Below, piece after piece: positions 11,047-22,082 of a stretch of DNA of 64,000 nt. The stretch is from Diphasiastrum complanatum (taxonomy: Eukaryota; Streptophyta; Lycopodiopsida; Lycopodiales; Lycopodiaceae). The position numbers and the translations under genes are program-made. The stretch covers positions 67,790,536 to 67,854,535 of the forward strand of contig CM055094.1 of NCBI GenBank assembly GCA_029204225.1. The letters run 5' to 3'. The stretch's first letter is position 1. Every line of letters starts with the position of its first letter. The notes beneath the pieces were generated by a model, which worked only from the letters and a program-made list of their open reading frames with translations, was not told the DNA's origin and did not search any database.

Positions 11047-12249
11047 TAGTATTATATGTGTCTAGGCTCATTTAGTCTTACTGATTCTTTTGTCATCCAT
11101 GGATACGTAGTTGCTTCCGATCCAAATAGAGTTACATCCTATCTAGCAACCATATGAGGTCTATCTCAAACACCATCCATAGATAAGACAGAGAATGTAC
11201 CACCTCAGATCTGTGTCTTCATTATGTCTCTATGACCAAGCAATTGATATCATACCCTAGAGCCAAGATTTTGAGCTACCGACTGATGGATCCTTAGTTT
11301 TGTGTCTAGATAACAACCCGTATTTTTTTATCTAAGTGAAAGTGATCTAAGACCCATTTGTCTATTGCATGCTATGTGATGTTACACGTTATGACTTTGT
11401 TTTTCTTTTGTAACGCTGTAGCTATGGCCTTGTGCCAAGTTCGATACTGGTTTTCAAGAGTTTGGTTCCAAAGTGTCATGCAATTCCTCCTATAGAGTTA
11501 TCTGTTACAATTTTTTTCATTTTTCTCTTATTTCAAGTTTTGTCCTGTCAACTATGTCATTTGTTGTTGTTTGAATGTTTGTTGTATTGTCATATGGTTT
11601 GGTGTGTTTTCTTTTGCAACAGAACTATAGGTGATATTTCATCGACAATTTTATTCTACTTCTACAGTTTCAGTATCACAAGGATTTTCATTGGGATATA
11701 TCTTTACATCTTTACCAATGATTTCAACAACTTTCAATAGGAACAAAAAGAGCAGTCAAGGTACTTCAATAGCAAATGCTCAATATGAAACAAAAGAAGC
11801 ATCTTATTAGGGGCAATCATGATGTAGACAAAGATTCGTCTTCCCAACAAGATAGAATATTCGCGGCAATACCACCGCCACCACCATTCTCAATAAGCAG
11901 TTGGTTTTACGTAAGCGATACAATATCCACGCTTTTCCAATTGCCTCACCATGGCCATCACATCCTCAATAAAGTGGTAGCTTGTACCAGTGAAGGGCTC
12001 TCAAGTCACATCAAAGACAAAAGCTATGTGCAAATTGACATCCTTGTCTCAAGTCCTCATTCCTCCCGATGGATCAATCTGAACTTGCTCTCATTTATCA
12101 ACTACAATACTTTGTGAAGCAGACAAATCTACGACATCCGCAACATATCACTGATATAGTTCAATGCTTGAAGCAACAAAATCAAGGACGTTAGAGATTC
12201 TCAACAATGATTATGAGCCATGTCTTAAGTAAAGACAAGAAACCACACA
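11047..12249. other. Element L interior, 3' part
   Basis: About 1.2 kb without a recognisable protein. An open frame of 113 codons at 11776-12117 has a short poly-Pro run but no family I know. A purine-biased stretch (AAGTAAAGACAAGAAA, near 12230) precedes the right LTR and may be a worn polypurine tract. Confidence 0.4.
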
Positions 12250-12763
12250 TGTTTTTGTAAGTGACTACCACTCCAAGTATATATAGAGTGGAAGAGTCCA
12301 TTTTTGATAAGAACCTCATTTGGAATACATGCCTATCTTTTCTCTTTGAGTGTTATCCCTTGTGTGGTTTCATTTATTGTGATACTTCACATTGTATTGT
12401 ACATTGTTTATCTGACAACAGGTTAAGTAATCTAGGCCCTCCGTTTTCTAGCAAGTCAAGCCTTAGAGGAGGAGATTTAGTTTAGGGTTTATTCAGTGTG
12501 GCTTAAAGCTAATCCAGGTCTCTATTCTTTAGTAGGTTAAGCCTTGGAGAAGGAGGCTTGGTTTAGGGTTCTTATCATTGTTGTAGTTAGAAAACGAGAG
12601 AGAAAGAGAAAGAGAGTGGATCTTACCCTCAAGAATACTCACCATGCTTTTTCCATCCTCTTGCTCAAGCTAGTTGGAGAAGCCATAGCGTAGATTAGTT
12701 GGGAGACCGCCATAGTCATGCTAGATGGAGCCATAGCCAATGGAGAATGCGAAACGTACAACA
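12250..12763 (+). repeat. 3' LTR of element L
   Basis: About 514 bp, direct copy of 2730-3247 (TGTTTTTGTAAGTG to GAAACGTACAACA), including the same internal tandem duplication and GA-rich run. Differences from the left copy are scattered substitutions and small indels. Confidence 0.75.
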
Positions 12764-13620
12764 GGTTTTCCCAACATGCCACTTAAGTCTAACATTCATC
12801 TATAATGCACTTACGTAGAAGCGAACTTAGAAAATATATCAAGCTTAACCATTCAGACTTAAGAAAACTGGAATCCCAACCAACCCAAAATCCAACTTAG
12901 AATCCGTCCCCAAAAGGTAACCAAAGGCACAGACAAGCCACACATAAAACCTCAAGGCATAGTGGTTGCCAAACTAACCAAATGGCATAGCGGTGAGCCA
13001 CACGTCGGTGACGTGGACCCTTTAGACGCCAACGATGCAAAAAAGTTGTAGTAAGGGTCCTTCCACTTGGACCAGTCCCGGAGGCGAAACCGAAATGGTA
13101 ATCATCTCCAAGAATCAACTTTATTAAATTTGGAAGATATTATATTCATACATAGACCGACTCGTCTCAGGACTACCAACACGTGCTAGGCATTGTGTCT
13201 GGCTCGCGTTGGTAGAGGGAGCTGAGACTTGGCGACTGGATTCCTGACACTGGTTGAGCTGCTCAAGTTTCTGTTTGCCGGACTCCCTCTATAGTTCTGG
13301 TGTGATTCAGCGCGCCCCCTCGGTCCTGGAATATAGTGCTTTCTGGTAAAGCACGCTTTTCTGGCTCAGTTTTTATTTTGCGGATTAAGCCTAGCAGGAT
13401 CAGTCTGGCGGTCCCAGAAGCCATCCCTATGGGCAAAATCAACTGGACTCCTGGACCTGGGTCCCAGAAGTTAACTAGGCCATGACTCGAGCTTGAGATC
13501 TAGCTCAAGACTGACTCACCACAGTTCGAAGGCTCAGTCCTTGACTTTCTAGCTTGTTTTGGACCTTAGGAAACGTCACCCCTTAGAGTCTTATAGGGCA
13601 CAATGGGTGCACTCGAGTCA
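12764..13620. other. Unassigned block, partly GC-richer
   Basis: No known gene or element recognised. Roughly 13130-13610 is visibly richer in G and C than its surroundings and has no long open frame. A 73-codon minus-strand frame at 12897-13118 has no recognisable family. The block may be a fragment of another LTR. Confidence 0.35.
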
Positions 13621-13719
13621 ACTATACAACAGCTCCTTAGTGTGCTAGTGGCTGAAGAGTGCAGGATGCTCCATGCAAAAGCAAGGATGGATTCCTTATC
13701 ATTGCAAGATGGAGATGAT
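13621..13719 (+). pseudogene. copia gag fragment (B/C-like)
   Basis: One frame reads QLLSVLVAEECRMLHAKARM then DSLSLQDGDD, closely like gag of copia B (LHSVLVAEESRILHVKQRI). Only about 33 codons remain, cut directly by the LTR of copia D at 13720. Confidence 0.75.
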
Positions 13720-15234
13720 TGTTGGAAATTAAGCCCACAATTGTCTTCTTGGTGAATGACTAGTTTCTATTTCATGATTCTTCCTACACGTTTATTGATC
13801 ATTGATCTAGGGTCAGGTGAAACCGACTTTGATTCTATGTCTGCTCATATGATACCTGCATGAATCACAATTTTAGACATCCAATTTATTTGATATAATG
13901 GGCTTCCGACTGATCTCCAACAAAGGGTAACCAATCCTATCATAATTTCAAGTTCAGATATTAAGTTCAATAATATGAAGTCATTGAAGACTTGACCATC
14001 TTCAAGGACTTCCACAAAATTAGCATTTAGAACAAGTCTGCAAAAATACATTATTTTTGCGACAGTCTGCAGAAATGAACTATGTTCGCGACAGTTTCGT
14101 GAAACTAACATAGTTCAACAGTTTAAACTATTTTGTGAAATAGTCGTGACAGTTTCGCGAAACTTGCATAGTTCAAAAGTTTAACTTGTGCAATTCAAAA
14201 ATTTAATTGTTTTTAACACCTTCGGCTTTTTCGCATTTTTTCAAAAAATGCGAAGAGAGAAAATTTTCGAAGGTCATCTAGTTTCATAAGTTAAACTGTT
14301 TTAAAGACATCTTCACCTTTTTTAGGGCACCTTGTCTTTTTAAGGGCACCTTCAACTTTTTTGCAAAATCTCGAAGAGAGAGAAAATGTCGAAGGTCGTC
14401 TATTTCGAATGAGGAACGTTCCCAGCCACTTCTCAAAATTTGCAAAGTGAGAGAAAACCACTTCACATAAAATGCAAAGTGAGAGAATTTGCGACGTCCT
14501 CGTCCACGTCAACATTCCCTACGGGTTGACAGTATACAGTATGTATAGTTTTCACAAAAGCCTTATACTTCCAAGTACAACGACTTACCTAATTAGGTGA
14601 CAAACATTTAATGTAGTTGATACATGGATGCAATCTATAAATAGATCATCCCAGCACAGATTACGTGAGAGAAGCTCCGTCCATGAGACATATTATTTGA
14701 GCCTCCCAATTATGTTGCCATTTTGGTTGTAGTTGTTATTTTATTGTACTTCAGTGTAATATAGCAGCAACACGCTTTTCTATTTATGTATAACGTAGAT
14801 GAATGCTTGTTGTGATTGAATGCACTTTATCGTTGTTTGATCACGCTTGTTTACTCACTTTGATCAGAGCACGGACGTCTACGACTCCTCAGTTTCTAAT
14901 CAGACAATGGCTGACTTTGACGCCTGAGGAACTCGCGATATCACACTGCTATTTCAATCTATTTCAAAATTAAACTTCATATTGAATCTGATTTTTAGTA
15001 ATACAACACACCCACAAACCATTTATAATCTCTTCAATGGACTGTACTTTTGTTTTTGTGAGTATGAATTAATTTTTAAGATCATGTTGGGCAATTAGAA
15101 CACTTAAAGCTGTGATTATATTTAGCATAAGCTTTCTATTAGATTGTTTTTGCATCTAGCAACTGATTGTAACGGGAGAGCTGTTCCGCAAAATATTCCT
15201 GCTCTCTTCTACATTCGTGTGCTTTTACCCATCA
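13720..15234 (+). repeat. 5' LTR of copia D
   Basis: About 1.5 kb from TGTTGGAAATTAAGCCC to near ACCCATCA. A TATA-like CTATAAATAG lies near 14635. It contains palindromes GTTTCGCGAAAC (14152-14163) and GGAACGTTCC (near 14412), and repeated GTTCAA/GTTTAAAC strings. The first ~790 bp match the inverted copy at 53179-53968. The exact 3' end is uncertain by a few bases. Confidence 0.75.
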
Positions 15235-15237
15235 TAT

Positions 15238-15249
15238 TGGTATCAGAGC
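15238..15249 (+). other. Primer-binding site of copia D
   Basis: TGGTATCAGAGC, complementary to initiator tRNA-Met, 54 bp before the gag start. Confidence 0.85.
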
Positions 15250-15302
15250 GTAGCTCATATAAACCGAGAGATTAAGTGTGTTCTATTTGTATTATTGTTA
15301 GT

Positions 15303-15863
15303 ATGTCTCATATAGGTAGCTCTTCGTCTTCATCATCCAACGAAGCTAGAATCATTGACAAGTTCAATGGTTCTAATTTCTACATCTGGAAGTTAAAACT
15401 CCAGATGATGTTGATAGATAGAAATCTTTGGGATGTAGTAGAAGGTGTTGACCTGAAACCAAAAGATGGTGATCAAGCAAAGACATGGAAGATCAAAGAT
15501 CCGAAGGCCTTAGCATGCATCACACTCAATCTGGCTGACTCTCAAATATCCCACATTACCACATGCAAAACCTCTAAGGATGCATTAGAATTCTTATCAA
15601 ATCTCTATGAGACTCATGATGTAACCACTAGATTACATCTGAGAAGGAAGTTTTTTACTCTTAGCATGTCTGATTCTACTGCCATCACTTCTCACATCAA
15701 CAACTTTAAGTCTTTATTGGATCAGTTATCAACTGTAGGATGTTCTAATCAAGATGATGATGTCGTTGTGACCTTGATTTCTTTTCTTCCAAAGTCGTAT
15801 GAACACATACTCTCTAATTCAATTGCAATAGCTAGCATCTCTCATGAAAATGTCGTGACATAG
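15303..15863 (+). pseudogene. copia D gag, truncated
   Basis: Gag N-terminal region of a copia element. I chose ATG 15303 (MSHIGSSSSSSSNEARII) because upstream codons to 15276 are not gag-like. It has the typical KFNGSNFYIWKLKLQMML, DRNLWDVVEG and LYETHDVTTRLHLRRKF blocks and matches gag of copia F (LYDVRNVTTKLHLRRKFFTF). It stops at 15863 before any zinc knuckle; the later gag, protease and pol are absent, so the element was cut here. Confidence 0.85.
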
Positions 15864-15900
15864 TCGATTTTGGACACGTGAATACAAGATCACCCACTTT

Positions 15901-15948
15901 TGTTGGCTCTGATGCCAATCTATTGGTGGTTCGTGAGATGGAAATTAT
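15901..15948 (-). repeat. LTR-like unit U1, left piece
   Basis: Starts TGTTGGCTCTGATGCC and matches the beginning of unit U2 at 58686. Its complement holds a primer-site-like sequence (GGCATCAGAGCC). The unit is interrupted here by copia C and continues at 22083. Confidence 0.7.
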
Positions 15949-16624
15949 TGTTAAAAATTCACAATTCTAGCTTGACTAGTTTTGGTCATATGACTTATAA
16001 ATAATTAGATGGTCATGATGTGGCTTGCCACACATGCCAAATAGCATAGGATTCCATTCATAAGGATGTTCTCAAGTAGACCTAAGTGTTAGAACCTTTG
16101 GAATGAGTCCAAATTATGCTTACATACAAGAGAGAAAAAATAGGAGCTATTTTTGGTAATTTTTGCATTGTTGAGGGATCTTCAAGATTCCAACCCTAAC
16201 TTGGTAGGGATGAAAGATCCACCAAAATTAGCATTAGGGATAGGTTTAGGGCTACTCATACCTGTCCAAAATCATAATGGATCATGTATATATAGGTGAT
16301 GATATCGCACCAAAACATATCAAGCAATTTCATGATTTTTCTCTCATAATGGTGCTCTCTATGTTCTTAATTGTTTGAGTACTTGTGATTACTAATGATT
16401 ATAGGATTGAATGTAGGTCTGGTGTACAGTGCTCAAACTGTGGGAGGCTGTACTTTCACACGTGTGAAGCCTTCTTCAAGGATTTGGGCCATTTAGTGAG
16501 GTTCAAGCATAGATTTTTGATGGATTTTGATGGTTCAACTTGTGCTAATCTTATGAAATCATAATCTATTGTTTCCCTCATCATTTCAAGTGTTTTAGGA
16601 TCCTTATTTGCTGTAATTTTCACA
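15949..16624 (+). repeat. 5' LTR of copia C
   Basis: 676 bp, TGTTAAAAATTC to AATTTTCACA. TATA-like GTATATATAGG near 16288. One palindromic CACACGTGTG lies near 16457. Confidence 0.9.
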
Positions 16625-16636
16625 TGGTATCAGAGC
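16625..16636 (+). other. Primer-binding site of copia C
   Basis: TGGTATCAGAGC immediately after the 5' LTR. Confidence 0.9.
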
Positions 16637-17435
16637 CTAAAGGCTAAAATAAGCTAAATCCTTGGTTTTCATTCAATTTGATCACAATTTTTGATCTAAA
16701 TCTTGTGTAGATTGGATCTTAGCATCTAGCATTGATTCTAGAACTCAAAGTGAGTCAAATACATTGGAGATTGGTGTTGTGTGACTTCATTTGCAGGTGT
16801 TTAGGTGACTAAAACTAGAGGCAAAGTTGAATTCAATTCACATTACCAAGATAACAAGTTTTGCTTGCTCCAAGCATTGATTTCTAAGCGAGTTTTGGAG
16901 GTGATTTCATAGAGGAGGCTTTCTAGCATTCAAGGAGAGGGAAGATCAGAGTTTTGGGGACTCTTCAAGGCTGTTATAAGGTGTAGTGGACACCTCCTAA
17001 AGTGATTTAGGTCCAGTCCAACCATTGCTTGACTTATGCACCAAATTAGATCAATTTTTCATCAATTTTGATCATTTTTTGCTTGTGATTGGATAGTAGA
17101 TTGTGTTGCATCCTCATTAAGATCCATTTAGATCTTTTACAAGTGATTTTGGAAGTATATTAGGTTGCTGAAATTCACTCTTGATCAGATCATTTGGAAG
17201 CTTTAATGTTCTTTATAGAAAGAGGGGCAATTCTACTAGTATTGTCTACTTCAATCAAGCAAGTGCATTGTTTCTAGTATTCTATGATTGGATTTTGTTA
17301 GAGATCATTCTTAGATCTTTATAGAAAGTCTAGTACTGATCTTTTCAGGTCCCTAAGAAGTGGGGTAAGGTAGATCTTCAATCAAATCAATAGAAGTAAC
17401 CTTCATTTGTGTCAAGTCCTTGATTAGGAGACTAG
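16637..17435 (+). other. Untranslated leader of copia C
   Basis: About 800 bp without an open frame between the primer site and gag, similar in size and position to the leader of copia B. Confidence 0.6.
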
Positions 17436-20400
17436 ATGGCATCTATAAATGCATATCTTTTGGATACTAATGAAAGGCTCAACAAAACTAAATATTCCAT
17501 ATGGAAAGTTAGAATGGAATCCATCATGATCATGCAAGATCTGATGTAAATTGTAAATGGTAAGGAGGGTGAACCTATTCATCCTCAAGAAAAAGCCAAA
17601 TACATCAAGAGGTGCAATGTTGCACTACATTGCATAAAAATGAATGTTGCAAATGAACTCTTAAGAGAGGTAGGAGATTGCACTTCGGCTCAAGATGCTT
17701 GGGACACTTTACAAAAGGTCTATGAATCCAAGAACCAAACTAGAATGTTAGCTTTGAAGAATCAAATCTATAGAAGCTATCAAAATAAAGGAGAGAGTGC
17801 ACATACTTTTGTCCTAAGAGTAAATCAATTGAACAAAGAGCTAGCCTTCATAGGTGATCCTATCAAGTATGAAGAGCTTGTTCAACTCATATTGAATGGA
17901 CTAAGCTTTGAATTTGACAGTTTGGTTCAGGGATATGCAATTATGGGTAAGCTACCCATACTTGAAGAACTCCAAGGCACACTCATGGCCGAGGAATCAA
18001 GAAGGAGCCAAATGCAAGAGAGGATGGATAGGCTTTCCATCCAAGGTGGAGATGACCAAGCTCTCTTCACCAAAGGCAAAGGCAAGTCCAAAGGCAAAGG
18101 ATCAACATTCAAGAAGTCTTCAAAGCTTTAGGATCAAGAAGGACCCTCAAAGGCATCTCCATCAACCACCAAACTCAAGAAGGACAAATCAAAGGTGAAG
18201 TGCTACTATTGTAGCAAGATGGGGCATTATGCCTCAGAATGCTTGAGGAAGCAAGATCAAAGCCAAGCCAACATGAGCAAAGAGGAGGAGGAGGAGAGTT
18301 CACGTGAGGACTCTCTCATGATGTCCAGATTTTTTTCAACAAGCTTCAAAGGAGAAGATCCTTGGTGGATTGACTCGGGTGCTATTTCACACATGACTAG
18401 TAAAAGGGAGTTTTTCTCCTCTCTTATCTTATGATGGACCTATAAAGTCTATCTATACATCAAATGATGAAGCTTGTAAGATTGGAGGAGTTGGTAGCAT
18501 TCCCCTTTGCTTAGGATCTTCCAAAAAGATCAACATAGAAGGTGTTTTGTACATTCCTACAATAACAAAGAATCTACTAAGTGTTGGCCAAATGGTAGAC
18601 AATGGTTTCAATGTTGACTTTGTTTCAAATGAATGTTTCATCAAGAAGAAGGGTAAGATAGTGGCTAAGAGCACTAGACTTGGCAAACTTTATAAGTTGG
18701 ATGCATTTGTGGATACTAATGTTGTCATGTTGGCCGAGAAGAGCAAGACATCTACCTTTACTTTATGGCACAAAAGACTTGGAGATGTCAACTCGGGTTC
18801 CATGGAGGCTATGATCAAGGAGGAGTATGCTTTAGGCCTACCAAGGTCTATTGGGAAGGAAGACAAGGTTTGTGAAGCTTGTGCACATAAGAAGGTGTTT
18901 CCTAACTCCATCACGAAGTCATCTCATCCTCTTGAACTCATACACTCGGATGTGCACATTGCTAGCACCAAATCTAATGGAGGTTCATCCATGTTTTTAA
19001 CCTTCATTGATGACTACTCAAGATATTGTTGGGTGTTCTTACTTTCCTTCAAGTCTCAAGTATTTGATACTTTTGTAAAGTTCAAGTTGTTTGTGGAAAA
19101 GGATCATAATCATAGCATCAAGATTCTTAGAAGTGACAATGGTGGAGAATTCATTTCCAATGAGTTCAAGGCCTTTTGTGAGGAGGAAGGGATCAAGAAA
19201 GAGACTTCTTGTCCTTACGCTCCTCAGCAAAATGGAGTTGCTGAAAGAAGGAATAGAACATTATGTGAATGTTCTAAGGCTTTAAGATTAGATGCTTGTT
19301 TGCCCAAATCCTTTTGGGGTGAGTCTCTTGTATGTGCAAGCTACTTGATGAAAGGGTGTCTTGCAAAGCAATTGAAGGCAAAACTCCTTATGAGATGTTG
19401 TATGGAAAGAAACCCAATCTTAATCACTTGAAAGTTTTTGGGTGTATATGTTATGTGCATGTGCCATTGGGAACAAGAACCAAGGAGGATCCATCTTCCA
19501 CAAGAGGGATCATGCTTGGATATGCAAGCTCAAGCAAAGGCTACAAAGTCTATCTCCCATCCTTGAACAGATTTGTTGTTTCAAGGGATGTTATCTCTGA
19601 TGAACATCATATGCATATGCTTGAAGAAGGCTCAAGTGCTCCAACAATCAAGAAGAGGATGGCCGAGGAGCAAGATCTTGGTTCTGAGGAGGATCTCATG
19701 GAGGAGCAAGCACCAAACCCACCTATCACACCAAGGAGATCTTCAAGGGCAAAAGTGGAGCCATCAAGGCTCACATATCAAGGCCTTGGACAGCAAGTTG
19801 AGGGTATCTCATCCACTTCTTATACTTTATCTAGTTTTGAAGAACCATCTAATGTTGAAGATGCATTGAACTCCAAAGAATGGTATAAAGCTATGTTGGA
19901 TGAGTATGATGCCTTGATTGAGAATGAAACTTGGTTGCTTGTTGAGAGACCTCAAAGAAATGTAATAGGATGCAAGTGGGTCTTCAAGCTTAAGTTGAAT
20001 GCAAATGGGAGTGTTAACAAACATAAAGCAAGATTAGTTGCAAAAGGTTATGCTCAAGAGAGAGGGATAGACTATAAGGAAACTTTTGCACCCGTCGCCA
20101 AGATGGTCACAATAAGGCTAATCATTGCACTTGCATCACATTTTGGATGGATCCTATGTCAAATGGATGTCTCTAATGCTTTCTTGAATGGTTTTTTGGA
20201 AGAGGATATCTATATGGAGCAGCCACAAGGGTTCGTCAAGCATGGAATGGAGAACAAAGTATGCCATCTCCAAAGAAGCATCTATGGCTTGAAGCAAGCC
20301 TCAAGATCTTGGAATTCAAGACTACATTGCTATCTTATTTCACTTTCTTTTGTTCAAAGTGAATACGATCCCACTCTTTACATTAAGTTTGATGATGTTG

Positions 20401-21386
20401 GTATTGTACTTTTACTCATTTATGTAGATGACATCATCATTAGTGAACATAGTGTTGATGGTATTGAAAAAATCAAGATAGATCTATCCTTAGAGTTCAA
20501 AATGGTAGATCTAGGGTGTCTTCACTTCATCTTAGGCATAGAGGTACTTAGAGGGTCTAGTTTTATCTTTATAAGTCAAGTAAACTATGCTCAAAGTCTT
20601 TTGAAGAATTTTAAGATGGAAGTATGCAAAAGTGTTGACACACCAATGGAGCAAGATGTAAAAGTGCCAAATGAAGATGATGAAAGATCCTTCATGGACA
20701 TCACTTTGTTTAGGAAACTTATAGGCTCCTTAATGTGGATCACTATAACTAGACCAGATCTTAGCTTTAGTGTTTGTAGGTTGAGCCAATCCATGCAAAA
20801 GCCATTGAATATCCATTGGAAAAAGGCTAAGAGAATTCTAAGATACATCTCGGGTACATTGGATTTTGGGATTCTATATAGAGGAAATGTGATTAACCTT
20901 CATGCATTTAGTGATTCAGATTTTGCAGGGTACAAGAGGGATAGGAAATCAACAAGTGCCTATTCAACTTTCATAGGAGAAGGTGTGTTTTCATGGCTTT
21001 CAAAAAAGCAAGAAACCATATCTCTATTTTCAACCGAGGTTGAGTACAAAGCTTTGACAACCACTACAAAGGAGGTACTTTGGATCAAGAGATTACTGGT
21101 GGAGCTAAAGATCATGGATTCAGATGAGGCACCAATCATCTACAATGACAATATATCAGCCCAACACCTTGCATCTAACCCAATCTTCCATGCAAGATCT
21201 AAGCACATTGAGATATGCCATCACTTTGTGAGAGAAATGGTGCAAGCCAAGGAGATTGCTTTGGAGCATGTTCCAAGAAATGAATGTGTAGCTGTTCTAC
21301 TTACTAAACCACTTCAAAAGACACCTTTTATGAAGTTCAGATCATCACTTGGAGTGATTAGTAAAGCAATGATTGAACCAAGCTAG
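17436..21386 (+). pseudogene. copia C gag-pol polyprotein, four lesions
   Basis: Start ATG 17436 (MASINAYLLDTNERLNKT). Lesions: TAA near 17548, TAG at 18129, a frameshift near 18432 and another near 19354. Domains in order: gag; knuckle CYYCSKMGHYASEC; protease WWIDSGAISHMT; integrase finger LWHKRLGDVN (second His changed to Asp) with CEACAHKK; integrase core IHSDVH, LRSDNGGEF and NGVAERRNR; RT with KARLVAKGYAQ, MDVSNAFLNG and YVDD at 20421-20432; RNase H with SDSDFAGYKRDRKS, STEVEYKALT and a NDNISAQHLASNP segment. RT-RNase H is one open frame from about 19354 to 21386. It would have made all enzymes for copia replication but cannot now. Confidence 0.93.
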
Positions 21387-21387
21387 A

Positions 21388-21400
21388 TAGTGAGGAGGAG
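21388..21400 (+). other. Polypurine tract of copia C
   Basis: TAGTGAGGAGGAG immediately before the 3' LTR, the expected site for plus-strand priming. Confidence 0.8.
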
Positions 21401-22082
21401 TGTTAAAAATTCACAATTCTAGCTTGACTAGTTTTGGTCATATGACTTGTAAATAATTAGATGGTCATGATGTGGCTTGTCACACGTGCCAAATAGCATA
21501 GGATTCCATTAATAAGGATATTCTCAAGTAGACCTAAGTGTTAGAACCTTTGGAATGAGTCCAAATTATGCTTAGATACAAGAGAGAAAAAATAGGAGCT
21601 ATTTTTGGTAATTTTTGCATTGTTGAGGGATCTCCAAGATTCCAACCCTAACCTGGTAGGGATGAAAGATCCACAGAAATTATCATTAGGGATAGGTTTA
21701 GGGCTACTCATACCTGCCCAAAACCGTGATGGATCAAGTATATATAGGTGATGATATCTCACCAAAACATATCAAGCAATTTCATGATTTTTCTCTCATA
21801 ATGGTACAATTGCTCTCTATGTTCTTAATTGTTTGAGTACTTGTGATTACTAATGATTATAGGATTGAATGTAGGTCTGGTGTACAGTGCTCAAACTGTG
21901 GGAGGCCTTACTTTCACACATGTGAAGCCTTCTTCAAGGATTTGGGCCATTTAGTGAGGTTCAAGCATAGATTTTTGATGGATTTTGATGGTTCAACTTG
22001 TGCTAATCTTATGAAATCATAATCTATTGTTTCTCTCATCATTTCAAGTGTTTTAGAATCCTTATTTGCTGTAATATTCACA
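21401..22082 (+). repeat. 3' LTR of copia C
   Basis: 682 bp, TGTTAAAAATTC to AATATTCACA. Collinear with 15949-16624 apart from substitutions and a 6-bp insertion after ATAATGGT. The CACACGTGTG palindrome is CACACATGTG here. Confidence 0.92.

Larger units (their letters stand above)
2730..12763 (+). mobile_element. Ty3/gypsy-like LTR element L, non-autonomous, nested
   Basis: Two direct ~515-bp repeats (2730-3247 and 12250-12763) start with TG and end with ACAACA. Directly after the left one is TGGCACCGTTGCC, a one-base variant of the tRNA-Asp type primer site (TGGCGCCGTTGCC) known from plant Tat/Athila elements. The interior holds long non-coding DNA rich in TGTGCGAAT-like motifs and a gypsy-type gag remnant at 10499-11046, but no RT or integrase of its own. 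Copia B is inserted at 5801. No matching target duplication was found, so one end may have been lost or the LTRs may come from two recombined copies. Confidence 0.65.
13720..15863 (+). mobile_element. Ty1/copia retrotransposon D, 3' truncated
   Basis: A long LTR (13720-about 15234), Met-type primer site and gag ORF in order on the plus strand; everything after gag is missing. Part of the same LTR family is found inverted at 53179-53968. Its 5' end sits inside a gag fragment of another copia family. Confidence 0.8.
15949..22082 (+). mobile_element. Ty1/copia retrotransposon C, structurally complete
   Basis: 6134 bp with two LTRs (676 and 682 bp), Met-type primer site, gag-pol and polypurine tract. 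The target duplication is ATTAT on the left and ATTAC on the right, one base different. It sits in LTR-like unit U1, and the related unit U2 near 58715 shows the same region without the insertion. LTRs differ at roughly 20-25 positions by eye (about 3%) plus one 6-bp indel, so the insertion is relatively recent, but the coding region has two nonsense codons and two frameshifts. Confidence 0.95.

Noticed and set aside
15238-15249. Sequences TGGTATCAGAGC scattered over the window as possible tRNA gene ends
   Set aside because: They are primer-binding sites next to LTR ends; no cloverleaf or tRNA promoter boxes are around them.
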